From positions 682,001 to 746,000 of the forward strand of contig NC_089448.1 in assembly GCF_026210795.1 (NCBI RefSeq): a DNA stretch of 64,000 nt. The letters are read 5' to 3'. Within the stretch, counting starts at the first letter, position 1. The number at the start of each line of letters is the position of its first letter. Source of the stretch: Rhizophagus irregularis. Lineage: Eukaryota; Glomeromycota; Glomeromycetes; Glomerales; Glomeraceae. The position numbers were made by a program, and so were the translations under genes. Below the pieces are notes generated by a model. The model was not told the DNA's origin. It searched no databases and saw nothing but the letters and a program-made list of their open reading frames with translations. Positions 34,939 to 47,100 of this stretch are shown piece after piece.

Positions 34939-37900
34939 ATAAAATTAGAGAAAATTTATTCCTCACCCGGGTGATTACTCACCCCCTATATATTATTAGT
35001 ATTTATTCACGTGCTTGTGTAATAAACTATAATAAATTTGATTGGAACTTACGCGTTTGTATTATAAAATAAACAGTATAAATTATAAGCCACAGTCACG
35101 CGTTTTTCACATACATGCTACATAATACGCACCGTAATAGTATTTGCTCTTGCATGTTCTTTGCTTTTTGTGCTTGGTTAATCATGTTATATGAGGTTTC
35201 ACCTTTTACAGAACCCACCAATCATGATGATAATAGTGAGGAATATGTTGTTAAAAGTGTATTAGGTGCCGAACTTAAAGATTATGTTGGTGGCTTTCCG
35301 TTAATTAATACTCTAATCGAGATTGAGAATGGAACAAGGTTTCATTCCATGGAAATTGCAGTACATTTTATAGAACAGTACGCTCTTCAGAATAATTTTG
35401 CTGTCTTTAAGCATAAAAGTGAAAAATTTCCGGATGGTACTTGTAGAAAAAGGGTATTTAAGTGTGATTTAGGAGGAAGGTATACTGAGAAGCTTTTAAG
35501 GCCAACATTAGGTAAAGAAAAAAGTAAAGGAACCAAAAAACAGGGCTGTATGTGGCAAATGAATGTTAATAGACGAATAAATTCACCCATAGTAACTGTA
35601 ACGTTATTTAATAACGAACACAATCATGAGATTCTCACCGATACCATAAAATTCTCCACTTGTTACAAAAATTTTACTGAAGAAATTATGGAACAGATAG
35701 AATTTTATGTTGTGCATGGCCGATGTGATGCAGGAACAATTAGGAATCTTCTTAACTTGATAAGTATCCCGATCGTGTATTTCTTACCCAAGACTTGGGA
35801 AATGCAATTCAAAAGATCAAACAAGAAAAAGGCCTTAATAATTTAGGAGATGCAGCATCTTTATTAATGAGACTTCTTGAATTGCAAGCAGATGATCCTG
35901 CATGGTTTGTAAAGCCGTTAATAGATGATACAAGTAACCGGCTAATTGGTATTTTCTGGATGTCACCAGAACAATGTGAAAGATGGTCTAAATTTTATGA
36001 CATTATTATCCATGACAATACTGCGCGAACTAACAAGTATAACTACCCATTAAGTCTCTTTATTTTAATTGATAATTATAACAAGAGCAGGTTGGCGGCC
36101 CAAGCCTTCATACAAGATGAAAAACAAGAATCTTATGAATGGTTGCTTCGATGTTGTCTTGAAGCATGTGAAATTCCTCCATTGACATTTGTTACTGATG
36201 CCGATCCTGCCATGATTGCAGCCATTTCTACAGTATTTCCAGAAACTCATCATATGCAATGTTTATACCATCTTTACCAAAATCTTCCAAAAAATCTTCG
36301 TTCATGCTTAGGATCACCTCTTTATCAAGAGTTTCTCAAAGATTTTAGGGCAATCCAACGTTATCATTGTGAAAGTGTATTTGAACGCCGGTCTGCAGGT
36401 ATAGTTGAAAAATATGAAGCAGGGAAAAAATATATAACTACAATGCTACTAAATAGAAAACATACGTGGGTAAAGTGTTTTACATCAAGGCATTTCACAG
36501 CGGGAACACAATCCACACAACGCGTAGAATCAGAAAATGCGTTGATACAGAAGGCTGTACAGTCAAGTTTTTTTCTTTCACAAGTTCAAGAATCAATTGA
36601 AAATCGGCTAGAATTTGAGTTGATTAACAATCGTTATTCAATTTGGAAATCCTCAACATTACAGTATACACAACCCTTTGTTATTCTAACGTTTTTTAAA
36701 GACATTGATATTACCATGAAAAAGTATCTCACTCAACCAATTCATGATGCACATTATAAGCAGATGTGCCAATCTGTATGTTATCGTACACATCAAGTAC
36801 CATTTTCCGAAATTTCAGCATCAGATGACGATTCATTTGAACCTTTTTTTGATAAAGAAGTAGATGATTCTATTGAAACACCTATTGAAGCTGATGAGGA
36901 TCGGGAACTTGACTTAAAATCCTTGATTTCAATGGTTAACTCAGACGATATTTTAGAAATTTGGAAGGTCTCTCGGTATAATTTTCCGAAGTGTTATCAA
37001 CATGTGATTTTGCTTAATACCAGAGAATATTTATGCACTTGTTTCATGCTTGTAACGCATGGTATTATATGCAGACATTTTTTTAAAGTGTTTGTTGAAA
37101 CTCCTAAAGCATATTTTCATTTGGTGTTGATTCCCAAGCATTGGTATAAAGATGAATATATCACTTCAAGTGATATCTCTTCTAGCGAAATAATAATGAA
37201 TAGTTGCCAAAATGATCAAAATAATACACAAATCACTTTAGAATTTACGCGAAAATATACTGTAAATGATCTTTCAGAGAGCTATTCCAGGCAAATATCA
37301 CAAAAACAATTGAAATTTGGTACTTTAATGGGTGAAGCCAAAAAGGCAATTCAATTTGCGATTCAAGATGATGATGAAGAACTAATTCAGTTTATAAGAG
37401 AATATAACAAAAGAAGGGAAGCTCAATTAATTCAAGCAGAATCAATTAGACAACAAGAAGATTTAGCAAGAAGAAAAATGATTGCAAATGATAATCGAGT
37501 TTTTCATAATACAAGGGGAGTATTGGTTGATTCTAATCAAATAATGGATCCGTTAAAGCATCAACCAAAGGGTAGACCCGCAACGAAGCGGTTAAAATCA
37601 TCTTTTGAAAAATCAGGTTCAAATAAAGTCAAAAATGGGAGTGAACAAGCAATTTCTGGTGATAAAGGTCGTAAGTGTGGTTTATGTGGAGAAAACGGTC
37701 ATTATCGTAATACTTGTTCAAAACAATAATGAACTTTACATAATCACATGTTTATAGCGAAGATTATTTTGTATTTTGTTTAGTAGTAGTGCGATACAAT
37801 TCAATTGTTACGTTTATTTGGCGAAATCAAACAATAAAGATTGATCAACAATATGTATATATTTGGCATACAATAAATATAACTTTATTTTTTTTTTATA

Positions 37901-38012
37901 TATAATATATTATAAAACGCATATAAATACATAACAAAAAATAAAAAAATTTTTAGGGGTGAAGAATATTAAATCTCACCCGGGGTGAGGAATAAATTCA
38001 CCCATAAAATTA
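34939..38012 (+). mobile_element. MULE DNA transposon with transposase, near-complete
   Basis: The element spans about 34948-38003 and is flanked by the 9-bp direct repeat ATAAAATTA at 34939-34947 and 38004-38012. The terminal inverted repeats share AATTTATTCCTCACCC and then GGGTGA. The ends hold a CACCCGGGTG palindrome. It carries one transposase reading region in the plus direction (35115-37729), broken once by a frame change. The 9-bp duplication and MULE transposase agree with Mutator superfamily membership. The AT-rich setting means the duplication could partly be chance, but it fits both ends at equal distance from the conserved TIR core. Confidence 0.8.
35115..37729 (+). pseudogene. 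MULE transposase with one frame break
   Basis: Two overlapping frames cover one transposase: 35115-35846 and 35795-37729. The change of frame falls near 35765, where the text passes from RNLLNL to YPDRVFLTQDLGNAIQ. The first part has a FAR1/WRKY-GCM1-like zinc region (FKCDLGG, GCMWQMN, NNEHNHE). The MULE core has the catalytic triad in HDNTARTNKY (D), VTDADPAMIAA (D) and RVESENALIQKAV (E). A SWIM zinc finger (CTCFMLVTHGIICRHFF) and a CCHC knuckle (CGLCGENGHYRNTC) end the protein. The first start is uncertain: an acceptor-like TTTTACAG precedes the conserved text, so a short upstream exon is possible. An unspliced intron is an alternative to a real frameshift. Confidence 0.85.
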
Positions 38013-38229
38013 TATCTCTGATAACTTTATAAATTAATCAATTTTGCTCATATTTTATTATTTATTACTGAATATTATTTATTTTTTAAAAAAAAGTAAT
38101 ATAATATATTAAAGTTTAGGGAATTGCTAACCGTCGCCTGGGCGATTGTCGCCTGGGTTTTTTTTTCGAATATGTCACATGATGTATAATATATAAATAT
38201 AACTATTATCCATTTATAATTATTATTTT

Positions 38230-38310
38230 GCTCAGTTAGTTCAGTGGTTAGAACGCTCGATAAATTTTTTTTTTATCTTAGAAACGCAGGTTCGATTCCT
38301 GCACTGGGCC
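38230..38310 (+). tRNA. tRNA-like gene in left TIR (atypical anticodon arm)
   Basis: This 81-nt sequence has an acceptor stem GCTCAGT/ACTGGGC (7 bp, one G-T pair), a D arm TAGTTCAGTGGTTAGAAC that fits the Pol III A box, and a T arm GCAGG-TTCGATT-CCTGC that fits the B box. The anticodon region is odd: GATAAA/TTTATC closes a seven-T loop (formal anticodon TTT), with extra bases on both sides. A terminator-like T run follows at 38316-38321. It may be a tRNA turned into a transposon part, and need not be charged. Confidence 0.6.
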
Positions 38311-38512
38311 TTTAATTTTTTCAAATTTTTCATCGTTTCAAACTTTTGTTTGGATTTGAGTTTGAACTTTGAATTCTGAATAACGCGCATTCATTTAATA
38401 AATTGTTACGCATTTAATTACAATCAGAAGTTACATGTTTAATCATAAATGCATTTTCAATTCTTTATTAAAACAAACGATAACAATTTGCTATCCTAAA
38501 ATTCTAAACTAA

Positions 38513-41223
38513 TCATTTTGTAAGTCGTTTAGATTTAGGCTTCTTTAGATTCGTTTTAAGTTCGCACCTACGTGCATTATGTCCAATGCCTTTACAGTGA
38601 CTGCATACATACTGTGATCGTTGAGTACTAGCAGATCCACTTGACTTTTGCTTTTGATTATCATCTAATGCATTCTTTATACGCTTTCTTGGAGCACCTT
38701 TTGTACGCGTCTGATAAGGGTTGCTAATATTCGGCAAATTTTCTTTGTTGATCTCCAGTTGCCTAGAACGAGTTTCATTTTCCTTCTCTCTTATCCACCT
38801 TTGCAACATTCCATTTAATTCGTCTTCACAGCCTATTTCAAGGGCTAGTCCAATTGCTTTTTTCGTGTAGCCAAAACCTTGATTATATTTGGCTTTGTGA
38901 GATAAATTTTGCTTGGCAGTTTTCAAAAATGCTTGTGTATGGCGAATCTCATGTAATAGGCTAAAATCCGTTCTAATTTGATGTTCATACGTGGGGTTGA
39001 CAGTGTTCTTTTCGCTGTAAATTGCGATTGCAGGTTTTTCTTGAAAATCGGGAAATTTTTCATTGTACCATCGATCTGAAATGAGTCCGATATGAAACAT
39101 AGCCTTATCCGAATTGAGCATCACTGAAAAGAAATGTCGACAAACTAATCCTCTCGCTACAAGCCACATGCATGTACACAAGTGATTAGCATTATCATAT
39201 ATCACCACGAAATGCTCTTTGTTTTGTTTAATTGTTGTTACACGCCAAACCTCATGAACGTTAGCATGATTAAGATATGTAATTAGAGCATGTAGATTGA
39301 TTATTGATGATTCATAGTCGTCTTCAGGAAAATTCAACTTTTCAGATCGTGTATCAACATCATCTTGCTCTTCATCATCAGATTGTTCTTCGCCATCAGA
39401 TTGTTCTTCATCATCGGATTGTTCTTCATCGTCGGATTGCTCTTCATCATCAGATTGTTCATCATCATCATCACCATAATCACCATCTTCACCATCTTCA
39501 CCATCTTCATAATCTTCATCATCTTCACCGTCTTCATCTTGTCCTTCGCCAACAGTAATCTAGGTAGAAAATAGAATAAAAATGTTGTGTGATTTGCAAG
39601 AAAATGCCAATATTTTACGATTTATACCCCATTTTCGAGCAAATCATTCCAATCCTCTACTCTATTTGCACGATAAAGTAAACTTTCATTCATTTGATTG
39701 TGTTGCATCTTTAAAACACGAGGGGTAAGAAATTTTTTGATGATGACGTCTATTCTTTTAAAGTACCTCCCGACAACGTTCGGCAAACCCACTGTTGGAT
39801 TTTGATTTGATTGTTCATGCTGTTCGAATTTTTCTTCTTTGTTGAGAAGTGACTGAATATGTGTATCCAATTCAAACAACGTTGCTGAACTTTTGACCGA
39901 TCGTTTAATTAGCGAATTATAACCTTCAACGCGTTAAGTTGACTGAATTCCTGCATTGAATGATCGACTAGTATGGCATAATGCTTAGCTAGTTACAACT
40001 TGTCCAAGTGCACGCTTTAGGTATTTTTTTGCTGCCGGAAAGCCAGTAAGAAGTTCACGCCATCGTTTTTGAAATTTATACTCTGAGAAGGAATTCTGGC
40101 ATTTATTCCATGCTTTCACAAATTCATTGTAATTTTTACGAAGCCGACCTCTCAAATTTTTGTCAAGGTTTTTGCGCAGGTGCCAGATACAGTAATTATG
40201 TTTTGTTGATGGCAGTATTTCATGAATAGCTGAAACTATCACGGGGTCTGCATCAGTGAATAAAACATTTGGCGCAAGATTGTCTGTGGCAGACAGTAAA
40301 CATTCCAGAATCCATTGATAGGTCTCTTTAGTTTCGTCTGAAACAATGGCAGTTGTGACCATACGCGAGCGTGCATGATTATCTACAACTATAGTAAGGG
40401 ATAGATACATTCGATATTTATTTGTTTGCGATGTATTATCATTAATCGCAACATCGTAAAATCTACGCCACAGTTCTATCTGCGATGGTCTCATCCAGAA
40501 AAGACCTGTAAGGTGGTTGTCTTCGCCTTCCAGCCTCACTTTGACAAACCACCCGTGTTCTTCACGCTGTAATTTCATTAATTTTTCAAACGTTTCGGCA
40601 GCATCTGATTTTGATTTATTCTGAATGTTCCAAAAGCGACAAATCGCATTATATACGTACTTTGGATGTATTACTGTTTCAGGGAAACATTTTTGAAGTG
40701 CGCGGATAATTGAACCTGCTCCACAACCAATATTTACGAGAAATTTGATCTCCTCAAGAATTTCTGGACTGAGTTGACGATTTGATACGAAATTTTTTTT
40801 TTCAAGAGAGTGGTTATGTTCGTTGCATAGTGAGGTAACATATACGAGGTCACCAGTGAGCCGAAGATTAATATTCCAGGGACAATTCATTCTTACACTT
40901 TCACGTTCACAGGTGTCTTCTATGTCAGCTTTCTTTTGTGCACGATATACTCCTGAAAACTTGCACTTAAAGGTTCGACGTACAATCTCTCCTTTGTTTT
41001 TCTCAAGCCGAAACTTCTTTACTTCAAAGCCATTATTTTTTGCACAGTATACAACTTGTTTTTCGGCAAAGTCCCAGCTTTCAAACACATCTCCAACCTC
41101 AAGGACAAATAACACACAATCTTCTTCACTAGACACACTTTCATATTCATCTTGTAGCTCGTTAACGTCATCTATCTCTTCATCTGCTGAGGAGTACACC
41201 TCAAAAAGGTGACGCTTATGCAC
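38513..41223 (-). pseudogene. MULE transposase with two in-frame stops
   Basis: Coding sequence runs from 41223 to 39628, then an intron (GT at 39627 to AG at 39560), then 39559 to 38513. Two stop codons at 39985-39987 and 39934-39936 interrupt the first exon. The second stands in ...QST-stop-RVEGYNSL, where the family has Gln. Parts in order: acidic N-terminus, FAR1-like zinc region (FKCKFSG, NCPWNIN, CNEHNHS), DDE core (NDNTSQTNKY; FTDADPVIVSA; RVEGYNS), an acidic EQSDDE repeat block (39360-39460), SWIM finger (CTCMWLVARGLVCRHFF) and CCHC knuckle (CSHCKGIGHNARRC). Apart from these stops the frame is intact, so loss of function looks recent. A His-rich ORF on the plus strand here is a shadow of the acidic repeats. 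Confidence 0.88.
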
Positions 41224-41483
41224 ATTATCTATTTGATATTTCTATTTTGTAACTCTGTGCTTTGTGATAGAGAAAAGTGATTAGTTTTGGATAAATGATT
41301 AGTTTGGATAAAGAAGTTTGTTTTCTCTTGCCGATTTTGGCATTAACAGTACGCTTCTAGTGTGCAGCATGCTGTGTAATACAATAATACGTGATATCGT
41401 GATATATCATATGATCATTAGTATTCATAACGTACTAACGCGTTTTTACACGTGGTATTATATCGTTAACGAAAAAAATTAAA

Positions 41484-41564
41484 GGCCCAGTGCAGGAATC
41501 GAACCTGCATTTCTAAGATAAAAAAAAAATTTATCGAGCGTTCTAACCACTGAACTAACTGAGC
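41484..41564 (-). tRNA. tRNA-like gene in right TIR
   Basis: The inverted copy of the tRNA-like sequence at 38230-38310. It differs by a single base, C to T, just before the T stem (AAAC to AAAT), outside the acceptor, D and T stems. The same seven-T loop and terminator-like T run are present. Confidence 0.6.
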
Positions 41565-41675
41565 AAAATAATAATTATAAATGGATAATAGTTATATTTA
41601 TATATTATACATCATGTGACATATTCGAAAAAAAAACCCAGGCGATAATCGCCCAGGCGACGGTTAGCAATTCCC

Positions 41676-43632
41676 TTTTAATTTTATTGTAAATAGCATA
41701 AAAAATAATAAATTTCAGTAATACTATAATATTTTTTATATGGAAATTTAATCAAATTTAAAATCTTAATTTTTATTGGCTAATTTTGATTTAGAGTTAA
41801 TTTAAATAAAATTATATAATTGTTAAATATAGATTTCTAGATAGTTAGTAATTACTATTATAATACTAATCAGTTTTAATATTAAATAATTTCAGTTTTT
41901 TAATTTATCAAATTAAAATTTTTAGTAAGTTTACCAATTAGTTTTAATAATTATAATTTTAGTATTAATTTTGTAATTTATCAAATTTTAGTTTACCAAT
42001 TAGTTTCAATAATTATAATTTACTGAATTAATTTACTAATTAGTTAATGATTAAAAAATGTTGCAAAAATGTTTTTTATTAAGTAATTTAATAAAAAAAA
42101 TATTTTTGTAACTTTTTAATTATTTTAATAAGAAAGATTATAAAAATATTTTATTAACAATTTATAAAAAAGATATTTTGCATGTTTTTTTAATAAAATA
42201 TAATGCAAAATATTAAAAACTAAACTAATAATAAATTGGTAAATTAGTTTTTTAATTATTACTACTAATTAGTTTTTGTATTAATGATTACTAAAACTAG
42301 TTAGTTTTAATAATTAGCAATACTAATTATATTAGAATACAACCTAATGCATGTATTATGTACCTTAACAACTTTCTAATTGAACATGGTATATGTAATG
42401 GTACAATAGGTGTAATCACTGATATATTGATAAATTCAGTTTAATTTTAGTTTTGGTAAAAACTAAACTGAATTAAACTGATCAGAACTCTACTTCTAAT
42501 ACTATACATATAAAATATAAATTGTATTTAAAATAAATATTTTTTAATTTAATTAATAAAAAAATAAAATAAAAATAAAATAAATAAATTTATTTAAAGT
42601 AATATTTATTCTTTAAATTGTTTTATTACTTTTATAGGCAAATTTATAAATTAAAATAATATCATAAAAAATTTTAATTTTGATTAAATCATTATATGAT
42701 TATAATTTTGCAAATATATTAATTTATATATTAACTGTAAAAGTATATTTAAAAAATTGTTTAATTTGCTAAAAATCAGTGTAATTTATAACTTATTAAT
42801 TTAGAGATATTTAAAGTTTTCATAAATTAATATACAAATTAGCATTTTAATTTTTATATATTAAATTATTATTTCTTTTTAATTATAATTATATAAGTAT
42901 TATATAAGAAAAAATTTATTTTTATCTAGATGATTTTTTACTCTGAACTATTTAAAAATAATGTTATACTAATCATTTGCCAATTATTTCCAAAAAAGGA
43001 ATAATGTAATTTTTAATTAAAAAAAATATTTTTTACAAAAATAAAATTTAATATAAGCTCCATATAGTTTTTAAAATTATAATTTATGGATAATTTACTT
43101 GCTTTACAAATTTCAGTTATTTAATACCTTAAAAAAGATTATAAATACCATTTTTAATACTTATAATTTGAAAACAAGAAATACAGTAAATTTACTTATT
43201 ATATAAAATATAATATAACTTTATTATACTGTAATAATATTATAATAAAAATAGTTATTTTAATAATTATTATATCATATGGGCTGATCTGACTCATTTC
43301 ACTAATTAATTTCACGTGATATAATTGAGGGATCGGTATATATGATGATCTGCAATTCGAAGCGAAGATACATACTTTCTATTATATTTTTCTCTACAAA
43401 CAATATAGTGGGAAATCGTGAGGAATTGTTGTCTTATTGGTCAGTCCTGTTTATACTATTTATTTGATTTTTAAAAAAATATATTAATAATACCTTCATC
43501 TTTAGCGTTTTTAATTTTTAGATTATGGTACCTATAAAATTTTTTTTTTAAATTTTTTTTTTTTTTTTAAAAAAAAATTTCTTACGTTTGGCGACATACA
43601 ACTGATAATTTTAAGGTGTTCAGCTGGTTATA
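41676..43632. other. Long AT-rich gene-free stretch
   Basis: Very AT-rich DNA with many TTAGTTTAATAATTA-like degenerate repeats. No credible ORF. Short T and A runs at about 43540-43580 face each other but show no target duplication. Confidence 0.5.
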
Positions 43633-46169
43633 ATGAATAGTTCAGATCAAGTAAGTGGATAAATTATTATTTTTGCCATATATATACTTTTTTGTTACGT
43701 TAGATATGTTTTACTTATTTCATTTTTTTATTAGAATTCAAATTGTACTTTCGCTCATGATTACCCAAATAGCAATATAATTACTACTACTTATCATGAA
43801 AATAACAGAAAAACTCATTTAAGAAAGCATATTATTCATTCATTAGGTGTTTATCCTTCTAATATAAAAAAAATGAAAAAATCATCAAAAAATTGTCCTG
43901 AATATGAAATACCAGATAATTATAAAGTTGAAACAACTTTAGAAGGATATAAAATTGTTTGTGAGACAAATTATTTACTTGATGGAACAGTAAAGTTTAC
44001 ACTTAATTGGAAAGATTCACAGGGTATTAACCGGTATATATCAAATAACAATTTTGCTTCAGGCATCGCCAAAGATTTTTTAAAGGTAAATTTTTTTAAA
44101 TTTTTATTATCATTTTATTTTATTTTATTTTAAATTTAATAATTTTCTTTTTTTTTAAAGCTATTAAATAAAAAAACTCGTGTTTCTGGAATTATGCTTT
44201 TTGGTTTTAATATTCCTTGTTTAATTGAAGCACGAAAAAATAATCCAATATATATCAATTGTAAAAGCTCTTTTACTACTCTTACATCACATTCACAATA
44301 AAATAAGCATATAAAAATACTAGCCAAAGATATGGAAAAGGAATCTCAAATTATTTTAAAGAAACAAAATTTTGACAACACAAAAATTCGATATATTGAA
44401 CTAAAAGTTGGTGGTGATGAAGTAATTGGAATTGATTTATCAAAGGTTAATTCAGATTTTGCTAGAGTTCATCAAGATGCAATTGTTCGTGCTTGTGATG
44501 AAGCATTAATACCAAGAGATGGGTATAGACATTTAGCAGCTATTAATCCAAGTCTTGAAAGAGAATATCAAATTAGCGATAGATGAAACGAAATTTCTAA
44601 ATATATGAAAACAATTATTCCAATTTATGATTGTAAAATAGATAATTTTAATAATTCTTCTAATAATTCCACAGATAATTTAACTAATGATCAAAGTAGT
44701 TCTTATTCTTATCGTTCAATAAATGATTTATTGAATTCTTTAATACCAATTTGAAAAAAAAAATCAATTTTAAATATTGGTGATAATATTAATTTAAAAT
44801 TTGGTGGTGATGGCCATATAGTTACAAACAAATATTCTCATATTATGTTTACAATATGCTTACTTAATGAAGGAGATGAAGTATTAAAACCTGGAAATCA
44901 ACAATACAAATTTATTAAATAAAATTTAAATTTATTATATTCAAATTTTAATATTTTATTTTTAAAGCATTTTATTATATATATGCAAAGAAAATTATGA
45001 AAGTCTTTCTATTGCAGTTTTTAAATTCAGTAATGAATTAGATTCTTTGAAAAGTATTGGATTTACCGATCATGATAATATTATGTGGAATATTGAGTTT
45101 TATTTTAGTGGTGATTGGAAGTTTATGGCGCTTATTAAAGGATTAAAAGCAGCAAATTCAAAATATTTTTGTTTGTTTTGTGAATGTCCAAAAGATTCAT
45201 GCGGCAATTTAAATTTACAATGGAATATTTCAGAAAATAAAAAGGTATTTATATAAAAATTAATTTTTAATAAAAAATGTCGCTAAAGCTTGAATTTATT
45301 TAGACGTTGAAGATCCAAGTCTTTTTCCAGTAATTGAACTTAATAATTGGATCTCTGATGAATTACATATCATGTTGAGAATAACAGACATCTTAATGGA
45401 TTGTTTATTTAAAGATTTAATGATGGATTTAAATGATTTTAAAAAGATTACTAAAGGTTTAATTGAAAAAGAAATGCAGAGAATTGGCTTAATATATTTT
45501 CAGTTTTTTGAATCAAAATCCAAAGGAAAGTTCTGGGATTGGACAACATTAACTGGATCTGAAAGACTAATAATGCTACAATATTTTGATGTAACAAAAT
45601 TTATTGCAAGTGATCGTGGAAAGAAAATATCCTTTTTATGGAAAGAATTTCTCAATTTATATCAATTTTTACGTAAGGATTTATTCACTGATCCTGATAT
45701 TGATTCTTTTGATTAATGTAAAAAATTGGATTAAGTTGTTTTGCGAACCTACTATTGGAAAATCAAATTCTATTAATCAAAAAAGAGGTATGTTTAATCC
45801 AACTGACATAACGCCATATATGCATGTTTTTGCATTTCATATCCCAGAGTTTCTGAGAAAATTATGTGATAAAGGATTAAATATGAGACAGTTTTCTACT
45901 TTAAGTATAGAAAAGAAAAATCATTTACACGTAAGATTATTTTTATTTATTGATTATTTAATTATTTTACTTATTTTACTCTATTTTAAAATAAATTTTT
46001 TTTTTTTTAGGTAAAATTATTTTTTGGAGGAACTACCATGGGGGAAGAAAATAGCAATAGCAATCATTCTGTTTTACATGATATGTTATCTTTTGAAAAT
46101 AGATTGTTATATTATATAATAAATGATACGCTCCAATGTATTAAACAAAGAATCATTCATTCATCTTGA
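43633..46169 (+). pseudogene. Decayed lineage-specific (transposase-like?) gene
   Basis: Exons can be traced at 43633-43650, 43735-44085, 44161 and on, with later ones to 46011-46169. The frame is broken by a TAA near 44299, TGA codons near 44584 and 44752 (both where the family has Trp: SDR-W-NEI and LIPI-W), and a frame change near 45715. Text in order: KFTLNWKDSQG, LKFGGDGHIVTNKYSHIMFT, CKENYESL, YFSGDWKFMALIKGL, SKYFCLFCECP, WISDELHIMLRITDILM, FWDWTTLTGSERLIML, CEPTIGK, DITPYMHVFAFHIPEFL, FSTLSIEKKNHLH, VKLFFGGTTMG. I recall this as an abundant Rhizophagus family. The GGDG, CxxC and 'ELHxMLRI' blocks look transposase-like, but that is inference. It converges on and overlaps the 3' end of the next gene. 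Confidence 0.6.
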
Positions 46170-47092
46170 CTTTGAATAAAGTAACCAGTAGAAATTGTAA
46201 AAGAAACTACTAATTTTGAACTATGTAAAATCAAAGGTTTTTTACCATCACGAATTCTTGTTACTATAAAATCAGACCAAATAAAAGATACATCCTTTTT
46301 CCGCTCTTCACTTTCCATAAACACATAAGCCTTTGTACTACTAATGTGATTTTTTTCTCCCCAGTCTTTGCAATCAAATAAATATCCTAATCGATTATAC
46401 AGGACCCCAGATATCTAATATAAAGGTCATAATGGACTTTTGGCCAAAAACACCTTTTTGCTGAAACTCAAAAAATCGTTTTTTGTAAATATCTCAACAT
46501 CCAGTAATTCAATTTTAATGAACTTTTTTTTTATTTTGTAGCCCTCATTTAGCTCTACAATTTAAAAAAAAGTTCATCAAAATTGGACCACTGGATGCCG
46601 AGATATTTACAAAAACGATTTTTCAATATCGAAAATGGGCCAATCTGCCGAAAGTGTGACTTATGACCTGTTTTGGAGATATCCGGGGTCCTGATTATAC
46701 CCTGCTTCTCCTGTGAAAATGCATTTATATTTTTTCAGATAAGATATATAGGTAAAACTTTCTTCATTGGAAAATATTTTAACAAATAACTCTTCATTAA
46801 ATGGTTCACATATTAACTGTCTGGTACCGCTTTTAGAATGACCATATGAAAGCTTTTTTTCAATTCTAGCTAACAAAGAGTTCCAGAAACTTCGTACTTG
46901 AGTATCTGAAATATTGTCTAGTAAAGATTGTTGAATATGTGGAACAAGACGATTATTTGGATGTAATTGTCTTTGATGTAAGGAGAGTTTATTTTTTGTA
47001 TAAAGAAGAGTTGAATTATCAGTAAATTGATACAAAGGACAAGTGGTTTTATTGGAAGAGCTTTTTGCGTTTTTTGACTTTTTCGCGTTCAT
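46157..47092 (-). pseudogene. Unknown lineage-specific gene split by a MITE
   Basis: A coding frame runs from 47092 to 46701 (NNRLVPHIQQSLLDNISDTQ, SFWNSLLARIEKKLSYGHSK, EESFTYISYLKKYKCIFTGE), is interrupted by the 292-bp MITE, and resumes at about 46400 to a stop at 46157 (RLGYLFDCKDWGEKNHISST, KDVSFIWSDFIVTRIRDGKK). If the MITE and one 8-bp duplication are removed, EAGYN joins RLGYLF in frame. The last part is intact. The family is unknown to me. It may be the partner or a relative of the neighbouring decayed gene, with which it converges. The MITE copy reads through to a stop after a few residues, so the allele is probably dead unless the element is spliced out. Confidence 0.6.
46393..46700. 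mobile_element. MITE copy 1 (8-bp target duplication)
   Basis: The element is 46401-46692 (292 bp), flanked by GATTATAC at 46393-46400 and 46693-46700. The ends are AGGACCCC(A/G)GATATC inverted. Most of the element folds back: AAAATCGTTTTTTGTAAATA on one side pairs with TATTTACAAAAACGATTTT on the other. It has no ORF. An 8-bp duplication fits hAT or another 8-bp superfamily. A second, inverted copy lies at 48102-48351. Confidence 0.88.
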
Positions 47093-47100
47093 AATTTTTT

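Larger units (their letters stand above)
38119..41675 (-). mobile_element. MULE with 203-bp TIRs carrying tRNA-like genes
   Basis: The terminal inverted repeats are 38119-38321 and 41473-41675, of equal length and with only two differences that I can find. They start GGGAATTGCTAACCGTCGCC, with GGCGA hairpin arms. The inner end of each TIR is a tRNA-like sequence followed by a T tract. The transposase lies on the minus strand in between. I find no 9-bp target duplication at these ends, unlike the other two MULEs here. The nearly identical TIRs suggest a recent element, or gene conversion between the arms. Confidence 0.85.

Noticed and set aside
39304-39574. Plus-strand His-rich and Ile-rich ORFs
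   Set aside because: Shadows of the EQSDDE repeat codons in the MULE transposase on the minus strand.
38100-41690. A 9-bp target duplication for the tRNA-TIR MULE
   Set aside because: Flanks compared at several offsets (TAAAGTTTA against TTTTAATTT and shifted versions) do not match.
43540-43580. Facing T and A runs as a retro-insertion
   Set aside because: No flanking direct repeat; looks like a simple AT palindrome upstream of a gene.
44584-44760. Recoding of TGA as tryptophan
   Set aside because: Other genes in the window end in TGA normally, and the same gene has a TAA and a frame change, so decay explains it better.
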